64,000 nt of DNA from Haloarcula amylovorans (GCF_004681185.1 NZ_SRIF01000008.1:103600-167599); one strand, 5' to 3'; shown: positions 49,150 through 58,397, numbered from the stretch's first letter. Made by a program: numbers and translations. The notes: generated by a model from the letters alone, not told the origin.

Positions 49150-50505
49150 ATGACAAGCGAACTCTCAGACGAGGCGCAGGACGTACTTGACGAGATCGAA
49201 GAGAAGAACGTCGACTTCCTCCGGCTCCAGTTTACGGACATCCTCGGGACGGTCAAGAACGTCTCCATCACGTCAGACCAGGCAGAGAAAGCCTTCAGCG
49301 AAGGTATCTACTTCGACGGCTCGTCCATCGACGGTTTCGTCCGTATCCAGGAGTCGGACATGCGCCTCGAACCCGATCCCAAGACGTTCTCCGTCCTCCC
49401 GTGGCGCGAGAACGTCGAAGGCGGCTCCAGCGCTCGCCTCATCTGTGACGTCTTCGACACCTCGACCGGCAAACCGTTCTCCGGCGACCCGCGTGGCGTC
49501 CTCAAGCGCGCCATCGACCGCGCCGATGAGATGGGCTACACCGTCAACGCCGCACCCGAACCGGAGTTCTTCCTCTTCGAGGAAGACGAAGACGGCCACG
49601 CCACGACGAAGACCAACGACGCCGGCGGCTACTTCGACCTCGCGCCGAAGGACCTCGCGAGCGACGTCCGCCGAGACATCATCTACGGCCTCGAAGCGAT
49701 GGACTTCGACATCGAGGCTTCCCACCACGAGGTCGCACAGGGCCAACACGAGATCAACTTCACGTACGACGACGCCCTGTCGACGGCCGACAACGTCGCC
49801 ACCTTCCGCTCGGTCGTCCGCGCCATCGCGGCCGAACACGACCTGCACGCGACGTTCATGCCGAAACCCATCGCCCGCATCAACGGGTCGGGGATGCACA
49901 CCCACATGTCGCTGTTCACCGAGGACGGCGAGAACGCCTTCCACGACGACGACGACGAGTTCAACCTGAGCGAGACGGCAAAGAGCTTCACCGCCGGTAT
50001 CCTCAAACACGCTCCTGCCATCACCGCGGTCGCCAACCCGACGGTCAACTCCTACAAGCGCCTGGTCCCGGGCTACGAGGCCCCCGTCTACGTTGCCTGG
50101 TCCGACCGCAACCGCTCCGCGCTCATCCGCAAGCCGGCCGCCCGTACGCCGGCCGCCTCGCGCGTCGAACTGCGCTCGCCGGACCCGTCCTGTAATCCCT
50201 ACCTCATGTTCGCAGCGATGATTCACGCCGGCTTGGACGGTATCGAACAGGACCTCGACTGCGAGGACCCCGTCCGCGAGAACATCTACGAGTTCGACGA
50301 GGAAAAGCGCGAAGAGTACGGTATTCAGACGCTCCCGAGCAACCTCGGCGAAGCCATCGACGCGCTCGAAGCGGACGAGACCGTCCAGGACGCGCTGGGC
50401 GAACACGTCTACGAGAACTTCGTCGAAGCCAAGCGCCAGGAGTTCCAGGAGTACCTCGTCGACGTCTCCGACTGGGAACTCGACCAGTACCTCGAGAAGT
50501 TCTAA
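49150..50505 (+). CDS. glnA: glutamine synthetase, type I
   Basis: A 451-aa glutamine synthetase that forms glutamine from glutamate, ammonia and ATP, the main ammonium-assimilating step. Motifs include FDGSSIDGF (metal/ATP site), PEPEFFLF, the NGSGMHTHMSLF ATP-binding region, and the substrate loop SDRNRSALIRKP with Arg. The adenylylation-type Tyr region reads NIYEFDEEKREEYG and looks unlike that of enterobacterial GSI-beta. The ATG at 49150 follows the TATA element at normal spacing. Divergent lrp probably regulates it. Confidence 0.97.
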   Translation: MTSELSDEAQDVLDEIEEKNVDFLRLQFTDILGTVKNVSITSDQAEKAFSEGIYFDGSSIDGFVRIQESDMRLEPDPKTFSVLPWRENVEGGSSARLICDVFDTSTGKPFSGDPRGVLKRAIDRADEMGYTVNAAPEPEFFLFEEDEDGHATTKTNDAGGYFDLAPKDLASDVRRDIIYGLEAMDFDIEASHHEVAQGQHEINFTYDDALSTADNVATFRSVVRAIAAEHDLHATFMPKPIARINGSGMHTHMSLFTEDGENAFHDDDDEFNLSETAKSFTAGILKHAPAITAVANPTVNSYKRLVPGYEAPVYVAWSDRNRSALIRKPAARTPAASRVELRSPDPSCNPYLMFAAMIHAGLDGIEQDLDCEDPVRENIYEFDEEKREEYGIQTLPSNLGEAIDALEADETVQDALGEHVYENFVEAKRQEFQEYLVDVSDWELDQYLEKF

Positions 50506-50549
50506 GCGGCCGCGACTCGTTCTCTCTTTTCAGTCCCGCATAGCGACGG

Positions 50550-51449
50550 TCACGCGCTGAGCGCGCCGTTCCCTACCCGTTCACCGGCGAGTGGCATCGC
50601 CAGCAACAGCGTCGTGGCGACGGCGGTCAGCAGCGCCACGACCGGCGCACTCGGTTCGAGTCGGAGGATGACACCGGCGATCGCGGCCAACACAGGCGCG
50701 CCGAGTGCGACCGTGACAACCGCGCCGCCCGGGGTCGGCGACGGCACGTCGTCGAGTACCGCCCACGTCATTGCGCCGCCGACGGCGATGCCGAGCGCGG
50801 CGACCATGTCCCGGGACGGGCCACCGAGCAAGACGCCCGCGACGGCGGCCAGCGCCGCGAACACGAAGATATGTTCCGGTGTTTGGAGCCAGTTGATTAC
50901 CACCCAGAGGACGGCCCCCGCGACGAGAAACCCGGCGAGGATGTCGACGACATAGTGAACGCCGAGGACGAGCCGGGAGAGTCCGACCAGCGCGGCGACC
51001 GACCCGGCGACGGCGTATCGCTGTCGTCGGGTTCCGACTCGAAGCGCCCACGCGAACCCGCCCCACATCAGCAGGGAGCTCGTCGCGTGTCCGCTCGGGA
51101 AGCCGTAGCCGGCGCCCGTCGCCATCGACCGGTAGAGCCCCTTGAACGCCTCCGGAATCAGCCGGACCTCGGGGGCCGTCCCCGCGCCGGGCGGTCGCGG
51201 GAGTACGAACAGGATCTTCAGTGCCGCGGTGAGCGCAGTGGCTGTGGCGAGCAACGCCAACAGCAGTGCGCCGCGCTCACGGGTCAGCCCGCGCCCGAGC
51301 CACGGCACCTCGTCGCCGACCCAGTACGCGAGCAGACACGCCGTCGAGACGAACCAGTAATCACCTAACTGCGTAACGAGGGCGAAGAAGACGATAACGA
51401 CGTGGGGAGCGCTCGACAGCACCTCGGTGATGCCGATGCCTCGCATCAT
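50550..51449 (-). CDS. PAP2 family phosphatase
   Basis: A 299-aa membrane phosphatase with six or more TM helices. The three PAP2 motifs are complete: KILFVLPRPP, PSGHATS and SRLVLGVHYVVDI, with the catalytic His residues in the last two. Such enzymes dephosphorylate phosphatidic acid or polyprenyl diphosphates at the membrane; in archaea the substrate may be an isoprenoid phosphate. The ATG at 51449 overlaps the end of the BrkB-type gene (51446-51449), so the two are co-transcribed and coupled. Confidence 0.93.
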   Translation of the reverse strand: MMRGIGITEVLSSAPHVVIVFFALVTQLGDYWFVSTACLLAYWVGDEVPWLGRGLTRERGALLLALLATATALTAALKILFVLPRPPGAGTAPEVRLIPEAFKGLYRSMATGAGYGFPSGHATSSLLMWGGFAWALRVGTRRQRYAVAGSVAALVGLSRLVLGVHYVVDILAGFLVAGAVLWVVINWLQTPEHIFVFAALAAVAGVLLGGPSRDMVAALGIAVGGAMTWAVLDDVPSPTPGGAVVTVALGAPVLAAIAGVILRLEPSAPVVALLTAVATTLLLAMPLAGERVGNGALSA

Positions 51450-52705
51450 CCTCGCCAGTCACGGACTCGGTCGATGACTCGCCCGGGCAGCCCCGTCGCG
51501 CGGAAGGTGACACCGGTCAGCAGCATCATCACGTACAGCCCGAGCGTCGAGAGCCAGACGACTAGCATCGAGAGGACGGCCCACAGCCCCGAGAGCCAGT
51601 AGAACGCGGCCATCGTCATCACTGTACCGTACAGCAACACGACGTACGGCCCCCAGCCGCGGGCGTGGCCCCGGCGCATCCGTCGACGGACGTACCGGCG
51701 GAGGTCCTCCTTGACCTCGTCGCGGTGGAGGGTCCGGTCCTCGACGTCGTCGCGGAACGACTCGAACTCCTCGCGTAGCTGGGCGAGTTCCTCGTCGGAG
51801 AGGTCCTCGACCCCGCCGTCACGAGGGGCGCGTGTGCTGTCCCCGTCTGGCGGTGGCGTCTCACCGGATGCTCGGTCGGCGTCCTCACTCATCGCTCTGC
51901 CGGAACGTCGGGTCGGTTCCTGTTGTAGTTGCCGGTCCGGAATGCCGGCCAACACCGCGTTGAGTGCCGCCCCCACGAGCAGGATCTGCCCGGCAAAGTA
52001 GAACCACGTCACCAGCAGGAGGACCCCACCGATGACGCCGTAGAGCTGAAAGCTCCCCGCAGCAGCGGCATAGACGCCGAACCCCGTCGCCAGCAGCGTC
52101 CAACCGACGGCGGCGAACGCCGCACCCGGCAGCGCTTCGCGAATCGTCAGTTTGTGGTCCGGAAAGACGTAGTACAGCGGGAGGAATGCGGCGGTGAGCA
52201 CCGGAACGAGTGCGAGGCCACCCAGCGCCACTTCGACGCCGAACAGCCCCCCAACCGAGATGACCACCGCTAGCCCGACGAACGCCAAACCAATCCCAAA
52301 AAGCGCCGACAGCGCGTCCCGCACGGAGTCGACGAACGTGTTCGCCTCGGTCGTCCCGTACATCCGCGAGAAGGCCACGTCGAGCCCGCGAAACACCTTC
52401 AGCGCCCCCCACGTCGTCGCGGCGAGTCCGAGTACCGTCGCGCCGCCTCGACCGACGGCGCTAGTTAGTGCGTCTTCGAGCAACTCGGTCGCCGTCGGCG
52501 ACAATGCGTCCCCGACGGCCGTGACGACCCGTTCTGCGAACGCCTCGCCGCCGAAGAACGAGCCGACGACGAGGGACAGCAACAGGAACGGCAACAGCGA
52601 GACGAACATGTAGTACGCGATGCTGGCCGCCAGAAACGACACCTGCTGCTCCCGGACTGTGCGAACGAGGTCGCGAGCGACGGCGACGGCGCGGGCGCTG
52701 TTCAC
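51446..52705 (-). CDS. YihY/BrkB family membrane protein with C-terminal extension
   Basis: A 419-aa protein. Residues 1-255 are the YihY/BrkB core with six TM helices (FLAASIAYYMFVSLLPFLLL near the start). After an acidic linker of about 60 residues (LSDEELAQLREEFESFRDDV), a second region around 330-405 has two further TM helices (VVLLYGTVMTMAAFYWL and AVLSMLVVWLSTLGLYVMML), which is unusual for the family. The GTG at 52705 is fixed by a TATA box at 52729-52736. Transport of lipid-like substrates has been proposed for the family but is not shown. It is coupled to the PAP2 gene. Confidence 0.87.
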   Translation of the reverse strand: MNSARAVAVARDLVRTVREQQVSFLAASIAYYMFVSLLPFLLLSLVVGSFFGGEAFAERVVTAVGDALSPTATELLEDALTSAVGRGGATVLGLAATTWGALKVFRGLDVAFSRMYGTTEANTFVDSVRDALSALFGIGLAFVGLAVVISVGGLFGVEVALGGLALVPVLTAAFLPLYYVFPDHKLTIREALPGAAFAAVGWTLLATGFGVYAAAAGSFQLYGVIGGVLLLVTWFYFAGQILLVGAALNAVLAGIPDRQLQQEPTRRSGRAMSEDADRASGETPPPDGDSTRAPRDGGVEDLSDEELAQLREEFESFRDDVEDRTLHRDEVKEDLRRYVRRRMRRGHARGWGPYVVLLYGTVMTMAAFYWLSGLWAVLSMLVVWLSTLGLYVMMLLTGVTFRATGLPGRVIDRVRDWRG

Positions 52706-52728
52706 GAAGGGAAGTGGGCCGGACGCTA

Positions 52729-52736
52729 CATATATC
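52729..52736 (-). promoter_or_regulatory. TATA box deciding the BrkB start
   Basis: GATATATG on the minus strand is centred about 27 bp before the GTG at 52705. The in-frame start at 52777 lies upstream of this TATA box, so it is unlikely to be in the transcript. Confidence 0.65.
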
Positions 52737-52792
52737 TCGTCGCTGCGTGGTACTTGCCCGACGGGACAATGGGTCACTGGCCGTCGCCCGTC

Positions 52793-54229
52793 TCAGTCGT
52801 CTAAGGCGGCGTCGGGCCGATACGAACGGCTCACAGCGCGCCACGCTCCCGAACGGAAGCGGTGGTACGTGATGGCGGCGGGGACGGCCGTCTCGGCGAA
52901 CATCGAGGCGTAGAGCGCCAAGACGCCGATCGTGGGGACCAAGACGCCGGCGTAGGCAATGGGGAGCGCGAATAGGTACATCCCGGCGAGCTGGGAGTAA
53001 AACGGCCAGCGCGTGTCACCGCTGGCCCGGAGTGGGCCGGTCGCGCCGCCGTCGACGCCACGGAAGACGACGCTGAGACAGGCCACGGCGACGAATACCG
53101 TCACGAGTCCCAGTCCGGACGGGTCGTCGACGAACAGGCGGCTAATCTGGCGCGAAAACGGTGCGAGCGAGAGCGCAACGACCACGTAGACGCCGATACC
53201 GAGGCGGAAGATGGTCTGTGCCCACCGGGTCGCTTCGTACTCGTCGTCTTCGCCGAGTGCCTGCCCGACGAGGCTGCTGGAGGCGAGACTCAGCCCCCAA
53301 TTCGGTGTGTCGAGCAGGGCGCGAACGCGGAGGGCAACGACGTACGCCGAGACGACGGTCGGCCCGAACAGGCCGACGATGAACAGTCGGGGGAACTGTG
53401 CACCGGTGCGGGCGAGGTTCGTCCCGACGAGCGGCGACCCAACGGCGGCGAGGTCGCGGGCCAGCGACGCGTCGACGAACGGCCGCGAGAGCGGGATCTG
53501 GACCGGAAAGTCGAGTCCGGGAAGACCGCCGCGAACGAGGCCAACGGCTAGCGCCGCGGTGACGAGGACGTTAGCGATGACGGTGCCGATGGCTGCACCG
53601 ACGACGCCCATCCCCAGTCCGAAGATGAGGACGGCATTGAGGACGACGTTGACCACCGCGCCACCGCCCCGGAGTATCATCGGCGAGTACGCGTCGTCCG
53701 CACCAACGAGGGTTCGGCTGCCGACGAGGTTCAGCGCCGCGAAGGGCACCCCGACGGCGAGCGTCCGCAGGTACCGCTCACCGTACGTGACCGCGTCGGA
53801 CCCCGAGCCGACGATGCCGACCAGCGTCCCCGGAACGAACCAGAACGCTGCCGTCAGCGGGAGCGTGACGGCGAGGACGACGGCGGCGCTCGTCGTCACC
53901 GTCAGCCCCAGTTCCTCGTGGGCGTCCGCACCGAAGCGCTGGGAGACCATCCCGATGGTCCCCCCGCCGACGCCACCGCCCAGCGCGAACGCCAGCCCCC
54001 AAAAGGGCGCGGCGAATCCGACGCCGGCGATAGCGACCTGCCCGAGCGAGAGACCGACCATGGCGATGTCGGCCGTCGACTTCGACATCCGAGCGAGCCC
54101 GGTGACGATGCGGGGCCACGAGAGGTCCGTCGCCCGCGCGATTCGGTCACGTTCGACGAGTCCCGCACGCGAGAGCAGGCTGCCGACCAGCAGGAGGACG
54201 CCGCGGACGGGATTGTAACGGGAGGGCAC
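52793..54229 (-). CDS. MATE family efflux transporter
   Basis: A 478-aa MATE-type transporter with about 12 TM helices. Typical elements are LARMSKSTADIAMVGLSLGQ, GGTIGMVSQRFGAD and, in the second half, LRVRALLDTPNWGLSLASSSLVGQALG. It is not closely related to the MATE protein at 46368. The ATG at 54229 is the first in frame. Its stop lies 87 bp upstream of the BrkB start on the same strand, with the BrkB TATA box in between, so it is probably a separate transcript. Substrate unknown. Confidence 0.92.
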   Translation of the reverse strand: MPSRYNPVRGVLLLVGSLLSRAGLVERDRIARATDLSWPRIVTGLARMSKSTADIAMVGLSLGQVAIAGVGFAAPFWGLAFALGGGVGGGTIGMVSQRFGADAHEELGLTVTTSAAVVLAVTLPLTAAFWFVPGTLVGIVGSGSDAVTYGERYLRTLAVGVPFAALNLVGSRTLVGADDAYSPMILRGGGAVVNVVLNAVLIFGLGMGVVGAAIGTVIANVLVTAALAVGLVRGGLPGLDFPVQIPLSRPFVDASLARDLAAVGSPLVGTNLARTGAQFPRLFIVGLFGPTVVSAYVVALRVRALLDTPNWGLSLASSSLVGQALGEDDEYEATRWAQTIFRLGIGVYVVVALSLAPFSRQISRLFVDDPSGLGLVTVFVAVACLSVVFRGVDGGATGPLRASGDTRWPFYSQLAGMYLFALPIAYAGVLVPTIGVLALYASMFAETAVPAAITYHRFRSGAWRAVSRSYRPDAALDD

Positions 54230-54332
54230 TCGAATCTGCTACTCAGTGGACGTTCAAATGGGTTAAGAAGCCGCGTCTCCCGGTCGACCGACATGCACGT
54301 AACGGCCGAGGTCCAAGCGTGGATGACAGACG

Positions 54333-54527
54333 ATGGATTGGGGCCGGCTCTACGAGTGGCAAAACGTCGGAATCGGCGTCGTCGGGATCGCGTCGACGGT
54401 CACATTCGCCAATCCCGGCATCCACGTCGTCACTGCCGGGCCGGTTCGTCTCAACGTGTTCTACGTTCCGCTGGTCTGTTTCGGTATCCTCCTCGCGCTA
54501 TCGGTGTCCCGCGTCGTCGACTCGTAG
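54333..54527 (+). CDS. small hypothetical membrane protein (two TM)
   Basis: A 64-aa protein beginning MDWGRLYEWQNVGIGVVG, with hydrophobic helices at about residues 12-28 and 41-58. I do not recognise the family, and no clear TATA element precedes it, so it is less secure than its neighbours. It lies in the divergent spacer between the MATE gene and the 142-aa membrane protein gene. Confidence 0.5.
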   Translation: MDWGRLYEWQNVGIGVVGIASTVTFANPGIHVVTAGPVRLNVFYVPLVCFGILLALSVSRVVDS

Positions 54528-54563
54528 ACGGTTCCCGGCGACCCGCTACCGGAGAGCGACAGG

Positions 54564-54570
54564 CTTTATC
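54564..54570 (+). promoter_or_regulatory. TATA-like box for the 142-aa membrane protein gene
   Basis: CTTTATC is about 28 bp before the ATG at 54595, typical leaderless spacing in this window. Confidence 0.5.
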
Positions 54571-54594
54571 ACCGCCGCCGCCGACCGTCGGGAC

Positions 54595-55023
54595 ATGAAG
54601 ACGGAGACGGCGATTCGGTCGGGGACGATGCAGGTCACGATGCTGTTGCTCGTCGCCGGATTCATGTTACTCGCACTGGGACTCGCCGGCGCGCCGTCGT
54701 CGATTCAACTCGCCATCGTGCTCTGTGGCCTGGGTGCGGTATTGTATTTCACGCGCCCCGGCGAGGGGGAGGTCGGCTACGTCGCCGGAATCGACGTCGA
54801 CAGCCTGCTTTCGGCACTCTGGCTGGCGCCGATTATCGCGGCAGTACCCCTCGTCTTCGAAGTCGGCGCGACTGGCGAGGAGGTACAGGCACTGGGCGGC
54901 ATCCTCGGACTCATCGGAATGGCGAACTACTTCCTCCGCCCGGTGTACCTCCTGCTGTACAGTCTCGTACGGTCGGTTCGCGGCGGAGGCGGGAGCGGGA
55001 ACCAGAAGATGGAGCGCCTCTGA
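54595..55023 (+). CDS. hypothetical membrane protein (four TM)
   Basis: A 142-aa protein with hydrophobic helices at about residues 14-30, 37-53, 72-88 and 98-118, followed by a Gly-rich basic tail (SVRGGGGSGNQKME). The loop RPGEGEVGYVAGIDVDS may be extracytoplasmic. The family is not recognised. It is convergent with Trm1, ending 1 bp before its stop. Confidence 0.75.
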   Translation: MKTETAIRSGTMQVTMLLLVAGFMLLALGLAGAPSSIQLAIVLCGLGAVLYFTRPGEGEVGYVAGIDVDSLLSALWLAPIIAAVPLVFEVGATGEEVQALGGILGLIGMANYFLRPVYLLLYSLVRSVRGGGGSGNQKMERL

Positions 55024-55024
55024 A

Positions 55025-56128
55025 CTATTCGGCCGTCGCCTCGCGGATCTCGGTCACGTCGGCGTCCGTTTTGAACGTCGTCCCGCCGTAGTGAGTACGC
55101 GAGGCATCGTAGCCCGCGTCTCGCAGTTTTTCGATGAAGGCGTCCATCGCCTCCGCGCCGCGCCCCCAGCGCTTGCAGAGGCGGTGCTGGTCGTAGTGCG
55201 TCGGCGTGGGCAGTTCCGCGCCGAGCGTCGAGAGCAGGTCCCTGGCCTTCTCAGCGGTGCCCATGTCCTCGCTGACGTGGTCGGAAACTGCTGCCGCAAA
55301 CTCGGGGTCACAGGTCGCACCAAGCCAGATCGGTCCGGCCGTCTGGAGGTGTTCCCCGCAGACCGGGCACGTCTCGGGCGGGTCCGCGATGAGCCCGTCG
55401 TCGTGGTCACGCCAGAGACAACGCTGGCAGTGATGGACGTAGCCGAGTTCGTCGATACAGTCGTTGGCGACTTTCGCGCCGTGGTCGAATTCGAGGTAAG
55501 TCCGCACGTAGTGTTTCGTCGCGTGGCTCAGGATGGGGCGAGCGGCGATGTCGTAACGGGCGGCGGTCCGCACCATCGCCGACAATAAGACGCGCATCCC
55601 CATCTCCGCGTGGAACTCCGTGTTTCGCGGCACCGTCCCGTAACTGCGGACGCCGCTCTCGAAGTGTGCCCCACACAGCGGCGCGGTGTCGGTCGCGGTG
55701 ACACAGAGGAGGCGCTTCGTCCCCTGAATCGCCGCGTCGGCGAAGGGGATCGGTGTCCCGAACGGGTCCAAATCCACCACGTCGAATGCCTCGCTGTGCA
55801 TGAGGACGTTGGCGTCGGCATGGCGAACTTCCGCCGCGAGGTCGTTACGCTCGAGATTCTCCTCACAGAGCGCTACGGCGTCCGTATCGAAGTCACACAG
55901 TGTTGTCTCCCAGCCGTCGGCGGCCGCCCGCACCCCGCGGACGCCGCTGGCCGCAGTTGCGTCTAAGTACGACGAGACGCCGTCAAGCCGTTCCCGATAG
56001 GCCCGCAGCGCTGCCACGGTCACGTCGCGGTTCAACTCCTGAACGGGGTTGAAGAAGACGTCGGCCCCCTTCCCCGCGTCCGGTTGTTCGGGCACCGAGA
56101 CGGTCACCTGCCCCTCGCTGACGCGCAT
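55025..56128 (-). CDS. trm1: tRNA (guanine-26,N2-N2) dimethyltransferase
   Basis: A 367-aa S-adenosylmethionine-dependent enzyme that dimethylates G26 at the junction of the D and anticodon stems of tRNA. Signature elements are FFNPVQELNRDVTV, the SAM site around DATAASGVRGVRA, VDLDPFGTPI (the DPFG motif), and the zinc-binding YVHHCQRCLWRD with CPVCGEHL. The length is normal for archaeal Trm1. Its ATG at 56128 is followed by a 90-bp gap to the 7TM histidine kinase stop upstream; it appears to be a single gene. Confidence 0.95.
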   Translation of the reverse strand: MRVSEGQVTVSVPEQPDAGKGADVFFNPVQELNRDVTVAALRAYRERLDGVSSYLDATAASGVRGVRAAADGWETTLCDFDTDAVALCEENLERNDLAAEVRHADANVLMHSEAFDVVDLDPFGTPIPFADAAIQGTKRLLCVTATDTAPLCGAHFESGVRSYGTVPRNTEFHAEMGMRVLLSAMVRTAARYDIAARPILSHATKHYVRTYLEFDHGAKVANDCIDELGYVHHCQRCLWRDHDDGLIADPPETCPVCGEHLQTAGPIWLGATCDPEFAAAVSDHVSEDMGTAEKARDLLSTLGAELPTPTHYDQHRLCKRWGRGAEAMDAFIEKLRDAGYDASRTHYGGTTFKTDADVTEIREATAE

Positions 56129-56218
56129 ATCCCACTCTCCGTGTGGGTGCCGTTAAGTCGTTCGAACGGCGGCGAGCATACTGTTGGCTGTGCCTTCAGT
56201 AGCTTACAGTCGACAGTC

Positions 56219-57913
56219 TCAGTCTACCGATGCCCGCGACCGAACTGCCGAGCGGTCTCTCGGGAGTCGCACCGTGACGGTGGTGCCGTCGCTCGTGTCG
56301 AAATCGAGATCCCCCGCGAGCGTCGTCGTGGTCCAGCGGATCAACCAGAGACCCACGCCGCGGCCGTGGTCGAGGTCAGTCTCACGGCCGCGTTCGAGTA
56401 CCCCCAGTTCGTGGTCCGGAATCCCCTCCCCTCCGTCCTCGACAGTGAAGTGTATCTCGTCGCCCGGTCCCGAAACGGTCGCCGTCACCGCGACGGGCAC
56501 GTCCCCGTGTTCGAGGGCGTTCTCCACGAGGTTCCGCACCAACACTGCCAACACCGACGGCTGTGTCCACAGCGTGAGGTCGTCGGGTATGGTGACCGTG
56601 ACACTGCCGTCGTGGTCCGCTTCGAGCGACTCGACGACGTCGACCACCCGGTCGCGGAACGGAATCGCCTCGACCCCCTCGTCAGCCCCCATCTCCGAGA
56701 GCGTCCGCGCTTTCTCGCCCGATTCGGCTAGGCGGGCTATCGCCCGGTCGATCGTGTCGGCGTGGTTGCCCAGTTCCCCGTCTAGCGCGCCGGTGAGCAG
56801 TTCCGCTCGCGCCTGGATGACGACTGTCTCGTTGCGGACGTTGTGTCGTAGAAAGCGGTTGAGCACCTCCAGTCGTCGCTCGCGGCGCAGCTCGTCGGTG
56901 ATGTCCTGAAAGACGACGGTGTAGCCCAGATTGGTGTCGCGCTCGTTCCGGAGTGGCGTCCACTGAACCTTGTACTCCCGGTAGCGCTCGCGGTTCTCGA
57001 CGCCGAGTCGGTCCCGGTCCGTGCCGAGCGGCAACTCGTCGCCGACCAGCAGGTCGTCGAGCGGGTCGGTCAGCGCCGCTCGCTTCTCGACTGCCAGCAT
57101 CGTCTCGGCGGCGGGGTTGAGGTTGACGAGACGACCCGCGACGTCGACGATCGCCACCGGCGTCGCGATGTCGTCGATGGCCGCGCGCTCGCCAGCCCGT
57201 CGAGTCGCCGGGTGGAACTCGAACATGTCGCTCCGGACGAAGGCGTACGCATCTAGCGCGATGTGCGGTAGAAACAGCAGCGTCGTAAAGTTGAGCGACG
57301 GCGCTGGACCGATGCCGCCGGCCCAGGCGAGCAACGCGAACCCGGGAGGGAGCGGGCTCAGTCCGACCGCGATGGCCTCGCGGCGGTACAGCGGTCCGTA
57401 GCTGACGACGGTGTCGAAGACGAGTAGCGTCCCGAAACTGACCAACAGCGTCGTCACCAACACGGCCAGCGAGCCGAGCGGTCGGAGCGTGTAGGTGGCC
57501 CCCGCGACGCCGAACGTCGGGTCGACGGAAAACCCCGTCCAGAGAAGGGAGTGGCGCGGATTCGTCAGCGCCAGCGCCGACGCCGCGGCGGGCAATAGCG
57601 CGGTCGACTGAAACCACCGGCTCCCGAGGATGGCCGTTCGGCCCGTATAGCCCAGCGCGAACGAGACGAAGAAGAACCCGATCCACGAAAGGCACACCCA
57701 ACCGACCATCTCCAGCGCCAGTCGGATCGTCCGGTCGTAGACGAACAATGCGGTCCCGTAGGTGAAACACCACACCGCCATCGTGGTAATCGTCGCGACG
57801 AACCACTTCGCGCCCGGTTGTCCCCAGTGCCGCCGGAGACGCGAGAGCAGATACAGCGACCCGACCCCCGACGTAAACGAACCGAGCGCGAGCCAGGGGA
57901 CGGTGGCAGCCAT
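56219..57913 (-). CDS. 7TM histidine kinase with PAS domain
   Basis: A 564-aa sensor kinase. The N-terminal 225 residues form seven TM helices (histidine-kinase N-terminal 7TM domain), followed by a PAS domain (about 235-345, VAIVDVAGRLVNLNPAAETM), a His-containing helix of the haloarchaeal type (LNRFLRHNVRNETVVIQ) and an HATPase domain (NLVENALEHG, VEDGGEGIPDHELGVLERG). Membrane-embedded 7TM sensors probably detect a signal in or near the membrane. No response regulator is adjacent. It is divergent from the SWIM-domain gene at 58005. Confidence 0.92.
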   Translation of the reverse strand: MAATVPWLALGSFTSGVGSLYLLSRLRRHWGQPGAKWFVATITTMAVWCFTYGTALFVYDRTIRLALEMVGWVCLSWIGFFFVSFALGYTGRTAILGSRWFQSTALLPAAASALALTNPRHSLLWTGFSVDPTFGVAGATYTLRPLGSLAVLVTTLLVSFGTLLVFDTVVSYGPLYRREAIAVGLSPLPPGFALLAWAGGIGPAPSLNFTTLLFLPHIALDAYAFVRSDMFEFHPATRRAGERAAIDDIATPVAIVDVAGRLVNLNPAAETMLAVEKRAALTDPLDDLLVGDELPLGTDRDRLGVENRERYREYKVQWTPLRNERDTNLGYTVVFQDITDELRRERRLEVLNRFLRHNVRNETVVIQARAELLTGALDGELGNHADTIDRAIARLAESGEKARTLSEMGADEGVEAIPFRDRVVDVVESLEADHDGSVTVTIPDDLTLWTQPSVLAVLVRNLVENALEHGDVPVAVTATVSGPGDEIHFTVEDGGEGIPDHELGVLERGRETDLDHGRGVGLWLIRWTTTTLAGDLDFDTSDGTTVTVRLPRDRSAVRSRASVD

Positions 57914-58004
57914 GCTCTATCGTAGCGATGCTCCCTGTTTATCCTTCCGGGCATCTCACCGCGCGAGACGACGCTGTTTTGTCGGGGGTCGCCGTAGCCA
58001 GCGT

Positions 58005-58352
58005 GTGAGCACCGTCGACGACTGGGTCCGACTGCTGGAAGCAGACGGAGAACTCTCCCCCGAAGCAGTGACCGCGATCGTCGACGCCCACGGCGACCGC
58101 GGGACGCGCGCCATCGAAGCCGTCGGCGAGAGCCGGGTCAAACAGTACCGCGATTTCACCGTCGTCGTCGGCTACGAGGACGAGTACATCGTCGAGGACG
58201 GCGGCTGTCACTGTGCCGACGCCGAGTACAATCTCGACAGCGCCGACCCCGACGAACTCTGTTGGCACGCCATCGCCGTCCGCATCGCCGAGGCAATCGA
58301 TGCCGTCGACGAACACGACATGTGGTACTCCGACGTACGCGATTTCCTCTGA
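58005..58352 (+). CDS. SWIM zinc-finger domain protein
   Basis: A 115-aa protein starting with GTG, STVDDWVRLLEADGELSPEA, in the conserved frame. The C-terminal part has CHCADAEYN and ELCWHAIAVRIAEA, a CxCx(n)CxH SWIM zinc-binding pattern used for DNA or protein contacts. The preceding VVVGYEDEYIVEDGG strand is typical of the haloarchaeal SWIM family. It is divergent from the 7TM kinase and ends 45 bp before the convergent nitrite reductase stop. Confidence 0.85.
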   Translation: MSTVDDWVRLLEADGELSPEAVTAIVDAHGDRGTRAIEAVGESRVKQYRDFTVVVGYEDEYIVEDGGCHCADAEYNLDSADPDELCWHAIAVRIAEAIDAVDEHDMWYSDVRDFL

Positions 58353-58397
58353 AAAACGTCGAACCGTGCGTCTGTAAAAATACTGCCGAACCGAGCG

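Noticed and set aside
49273..50406. 377-aa open frame antisense to glutamine synthetase
   Set aside because: A shadow of glnA codon bias without recognisable motifs.
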